In this document: in pieces, positions 59,506 through 64,000 of the stretch
How positions within the stretch are numbered: the stretch's first letter is position 1
How the letters are laid out: each line of letters begins with the position of its first letter
Assembly (NCBI GenBank): GCA_036417435.1
Contig: CM070909.1
Span: forward strand, 7,286,597-7,350,596
Reading direction: 5' to 3'
Length of the DNA stretch: 64,000 nucleotides
Source of the DNA: Inia geoffrensis
Lineage: Eukaryota; Chordata; Mammalia; Artiodactyla; Iniidae
Position numbers and translations under genes: made by a program
Notes under the pieces: model-generated
Databases searched by the model: none
Seen by the model: only the letters and a program-made list of their open reading frames with translations
Told to the model about the DNA's origin: nothing

Positions 59506-60929
59506 AATAAAGAAACCAGACTACATCAAACAATGGCAGGAAAATCCTTTAGCAATTCTAATCTACTTTGGGTTTTCAGCGATACGTACATCTAAAGCAA
59601 TAGCAGACTACAACAACTGAATTTTTTTCTACATTGTAAAATCACAACTGTGAAGTTATAGGAATTCGGGTGATGACACTTCGATGAAATAACCAACACA
59701 CACACAGACACAGAAACAGAAAGTCCTATTTTTAACAATTGACTGGAGAAAATTAAGGAGAACCTAAAAGTTCATTTTGGAAATGTTTTCCCACCAAATA
59801 AGGGCTTTAGCCCGTATCATTTAAGGAGCCAGATGAATCAGAGGCTGTTAGAAAGCAGCAGCTAGAATCTGATCTTCCAAGTACCCCATGTACTTTTATT
59901 GAACTTAATCATAACTGTCAAATTGCCATGATGTCACTAAAGGATTTCTATTTGCAGTCAGTTAAAAATAAAACCCGAAATACACTTTTATTCTTTCTAC
60001 TGGATGCACTATTCTCTTTGTAAATGCAGTACTATAAACAAATTACTTAAAAACCAGACAAAAACCTGAACTACTATTGACACCTTATTATTAACTCAAA
60101 TCCATAGTGCATGCAGATTTCCCCGGCTTTTACCTAATGGCGTTTTCTGTTCAAGGACCACGTCCAGGACACTTCACTCTATTGAGTCATTACGTCGCCC
60201 CAGGCTCCTCTTGCCCTGAGGTTCTCAGACTTCCCTTGTTTTTGATGAGCCTGAGTTTTGAGGAGGGCTGGTCAGGTATTTTGTAGGACGCCCCCTATTA
60301 GAATTTGATGTTTGCATCATGATTAGACAGGAGCTATGGATTTGGGCAGGAAGACTACAGAGGTGAAGTATCATTTTCATCACACCATATCAAGGGTAGA
60401 TAATGCGATTTATGACTAGTGATGTAAGCCTGGAACACCTGGCTGGGGTGGTCTTTTTAAGGTCCCCAGCCCTGACCTTCCCCTCTGACCTCTGTGGGAA
60501 GAAGTCACTAACTGTGGGCAGCCCACACTTAAGAGGTGGAGATTTTGTGCTCCCCTCCTTGAGGACGGAGTATCTACATAAGTTACTTGGAATTCTTCTG
60601 CATGGGAGGTTTGTTTCTTCTCCCCTATTCACTTATTTATTCGAGCATTTGTTTATATCAGTATGGACTCATGGATATTTACTTTACATTTTGGGTTATA
60701 ATTACCTAACCTTCTCTCAGTCTTGCTCTAATTGGCTTCTCCGGCATTATTCACACTCTTCATGAAACGTGCCAGCCCCTCTCCTGGACTGAGTGTCACT
60801 GAGCTATCCCAGGCCTTCACCCATCTCTGATGGTCTCTGTGATTTCAGGTCTAGTTATTGCTATCGCTTCCCATGTAGTTTCCTGGACCCCAGAATTTCC
60901 CCTTTGAACTGATTTGGCTGATTTATCTG

Positions 60930-61545
60930 AGATACCTTTCTGATCACATTACACTCCTGTTTAGTAAGTTGCAATTGCTTCCTGCTGCCGCATGAATAAC
61001 ATCTAAGACTTTCTTTAGTATTTAAGGCTAATTACCTTAGGACCCAAACTATCTCAGCTTCTATGACTTTTAAATTCAAAAAGTGAGGTTTCACCCCAGC
61101 CTGCCTGTCCGCCTTTGCCTGAACATGATCTGCAATGCCTGTCACCCACTCCTCCCATTTTCCTCAAGCCATTTCTTCTGCTTAGAATGCCCTCCCCATT
61201 CTTCCCATCTGTTGAAACCTGCTCTTCCCTCCCTAACCGTCCTCTCCTTCATGAAGTACTTCCTAGTTCCCCAGCTACAAATGGTGTCTCTGAACTCCCA
61301 AAGTACTTTGTTTTTGTTTTATCTCCATGATCACATTTTACTCTGTCTTTTTTTGGGGGGGTGGGGTGGGGGGCGGTGGTAGAGGAACAGGTAGGGAGAT
61401 GGGATCTGTGTCTTCTTTATTAAGGTGTGTGCTAAGGGCAGGAACCATTTTTTATTTACCTTTATTACCTTTATGATGATGCCTCCTGCAACACTGAGCA
61501 TACAGATGCTCAAGCATACAGGTTGAGTGAGTGAATCATTTATTA
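60930..61545 (+). repeat. L2 LINE 3' fragment
   Basis: L2-type order is visible: catgaataacatctaagact, ttctgcttagaatgccctcc, gggcaggaaccattttttat, and a gttgagtgagtgaatc tail. Confidence 0.7.
61355..61379 (+). other. G-run tract
   Basis: G runs of 7, 4 and 6 bases separated by T or C lie inside the L2 fragment; quadruplex-capable. Confidence 0.5.
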
Positions 61546-61614
61546 TCCATGGAAATTTAAAAAGAAAGTGACTTTCTCTGTAGCTAGAATTAGGCTTTGG
61601 GAGGAAACTACTTT

Positions 61615-61739
61615 GTTTTCTTTTTCTTTTTGGCTGTGCCTCGCAGCACGCGGGATCTTACTTCCCCGACCAGGGATCGGACCCCGGGCCCTCAGCAGGA
61701 AAGTGCAGAGTCCTAACCACTGAACTGCAGGGAATTCCC
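61615..61739 (-). mobile_element. CHR-1-like cetacean SINE
   Basis: It is a reverse CHR element ending gcagggaattccc on the plus strand. The exact target duplication aggaaactacttt lies at 61602-61614 and 61740-61752. Confidence 0.88.
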
Positions 61740-62254
61740 AGGAAACTACTTTTTTGTGTCCAAGATACTTTTAAGATTGATAAATAAAAGGGGTCTAGTT
61801 GCCAAAAGGGCTAAAAAGTAAAGAATCCTCTTTTCCAAGGCTCTGGATGCTGATAAAAATGACTAGTAGAATTGCCTGATGTTTAAATTAAGTTTATAAT
61901 ACATCTTAGCTTCAAAGTTCAGGAAGAATATTTCCTTGTAACTGACAAGGCTGTTACAAGAGAGCCGCAGTGCCTTACGGGAGTACACACGTGCATGGAG
62001 TGACAAGTCTTTGTCTTTTGGCTTATTTCTGCCTAGTTTAAAACAATGTACAGAGGGAGCAAGAGGACTAAGAAATACCTATCTGCAGCTAAGAGGAAAT
62101 GCTGATAGCTCTGAAAACTACAATAATAATGTCTTACATTTACATGGACCTTTACAATGTACATAATCTGTATCTCACAAAAAACTTTTAAAAACTAAAA
62201 AGGACACTGAGAAAGGTAGAGTGAACACTAAAGGTCATGTGACAGTCTGAGACC

Positions 62255-63020
62255 TGCATTTTTTTCATTTTCTTAACAGTATCTTTTGATGAGAAAAGGT
62301 TCTAAATTGTAATGAAGTACAATTTATTAAGCTTTTCTTTTATGGTTTATGTTTTTTTGGTGTCTTAACAAATCTCTGCTTAATCTGATACCAGGATTTT
62401 CTTTTGTGTTTTCCTCTAGAGGTTTTATACTATTTGCTTTTTTGGCTTAGGTCTATGATCCATTTTAAGTTAATTTTTATGTATGATTGTGACGTAAAGC
62501 ACAAGGGTTTTTTTTTTTTTTTTCCCCTGTATAAATACCCAATTTTTCCAACACCACTGGTTGGAAACACTACATTTTTTCACACTGAACTGCCTTGGCA
62601 TTTCTGCTGTAAATCAAATGACCATATATGCACGGATTTATTTCTGGATTCTTTATTCTGTTCCTTTGATCCACAGTCTATTCTTTTGCCAGTGTCACAC
62701 TGCATTCGTTATTGTAGCTTGCTAAGCCTGTAAGCCTTGAAATCAATTGCTGTAAGTTCCCCAACTTTGTTCTTTTTCAAAATTGTTTTGACTGTTTTAG
62801 GTCCTGTGTATTTCATATAAATTTTAGAATTAGCTTTATCTCCAAAATCACCTTATAAGGATTTTGATTGGGATTTAAATCTACAGATCAGTTTGAAGAG
62901 AACAGATAACAGTACTGAGTCTTCCAACCAATGAACATAGTATATCTATTTATTTAGGTCTTTTAAATTTCTTTCAGTAACTAGGAACTCAATTTTGTAG
63001 TTGCTAGGTCGTTTTTCACA
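62255..63020 (-). repeat. Old L1 fragment, antisense
   Basis: The phrases ttttaagttaatttttatgt, ttccaacaccactggttgg, ccacagtctattcttttgcc and gattgggatttaaatctaca are typical reverse-complement old L1 sequence. Confidence 0.7.
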
Positions 63021-64000
63021 GCATCTTTTTACTTGAAGACATTTTAAGCTTGTCTTCAAGCTCTTTAAACACAGTAATCAACTATTTTATGGTCCATGTC
63101 TCACAATTCCAGTGCCTCAAAAGTCTTTGTGTGTCTGTTTTTAGGTTTCGTTGTCTCTGCTGGTTTTCATTAGTGGTGTTTTATTTATTTACCCTTCACT
63201 TGCATTAAACATTTTATCGAAGGATCATATGTGGGAATAAATGCTAAAGTATAACTGAGTATTTGCATCACCTTAAAATGCAACCCTAAAACGTAACATT
63301 TTTTCGAAACACCATGGAAATAATCAGAATCAAGGAATTATTACTATTCACACTATTATAATAAAGCACTTGTTTTTACGTATAAAAAAGCATTATCTGA
63401 CAGTAGCTTGTCTTATCTGTAATTTATTGTCATCTACGATTAGCCTTTGAAACATCTCAGGCTAAGGCCAAGGCTAAGCACTACATACATGAGGACAGCC
63501 ATTGTGCAGTGTGAGCACAGAGCTTCCGAAAGGCCAGCCTTCAACATCAACATACAGAATACATATGATCCCACTGTATTAAAGTCATGATCATGATGGA
63601 AATGATGAAAGACGGAAGCACAAGTCAGAACAGGGATAGTTCTAGTGGTTTGACCAAAAGTAGATGGAAAAAATCAAGTCCCTTCACTGCCCCACTTCTC
63701 CAAGATCATCCCCTTTTATCCCTCAATAGCTTGCTTTCTTGCTTTTGGTATGTGTGGTTAATAGCGTGGTACAGAGCAAATATCTATGAGCCAAATTAAT
63801 GCGAACTCTTCAGGATGATGTGAATTAACGCAAAGTTTCATCAGTGCTATACAGAGAACACACCAAAATACCAGCTCCGGGCAGGATCCCAGGGTATCTT
63901 CGAAGTGACAGACAATTTAATTTTCATATGATATGAACACTCACATTCTGTTTACTTTCGCTTAGCGCTTCTTAGCAGCAGGTGGATCAGAAAGGAAACT

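Larger units (their letters stand above)
57098..64000 (-). other. C12orf4: C12orf4 intron sequence to the window edge
   Basis: I searched for the preceding exon (expected to encode a segment ending LLLVHDMSE) and did not see it. Stretches 57850-58150, 58660-59170, 59510-60900, 61760-62240 and 63030-64000 hold nothing I can name. Confidence 0.6.

Overview
The window is mammalian nuclear DNA, almost certainly from a whale or dolphin. The strongest sign is a set of tRNA-derived SINEs of the cetacean CHR class, eight or more with readable target-site duplications, plus a full-length L1 of cetartiodactyl type. There is no bacterial or viral gene organisation: two single-copy mammalian genes are split into exons, and the rest is introns, intergenic DNA and interspersed repeats.

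Left part (1-12 kb): the complete FGF6 gene lies on the minus strand. Its three coding exons (11662-11317, 10146-10043, 962-786) join to 627 nt, or 208 residues plus stop, with canonical GT/AG borders. A TATA-like box and an overlapping CRE/E-box lie just upstream of exon 1. Intron 2 holds two inverted-repeat pairs, and a 58-bp direct repeat brackets exon 2.

Middle (12-48.7 kb): intergenic DNA between FGF6 and C12orf4, built of old repeats. These include an old L1 (17.2-23.2 kb), further L1 pieces (24.1-25.4, 38.6-41.7 kb), an antisense HAL1 (35.2-36.5 kb), MIR and L2 pieces, MLT1-like LTRs, hAT- and mariner-like DNA transposon relics, and younger CHR SINEs. I see no convincing protein-coding exon here.

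Right part (48.7-64 kb): the last three coding exons of C12orf4 (FERRY3) lie on the minus strand (57097-57040, 56331-56264, 55660-55568). About 190 bp past its stop codon, on the opposite strand, is a full-length but mutated L1 (48726-55360) bounded by a perfect 15-bp target-site duplication. The L1 carries about 750 bp of extra sequence after its usual A-rich end, so it may hold a 3' transduction. The order FGF6 then C12orf4, both on the same strand, matches the human 12p13 neighbourhood as I remember it.

I found no undescribed multi-gene system. The observations most worth checking are the inverted duplication in FGF6 intron 2, the L1 in the presumed C12orf4 3' UTR with its possible transduction, and the compact FGF6 promoter motif cluster. 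Repeat family names are from memory of consensus sequences; no database search was run.
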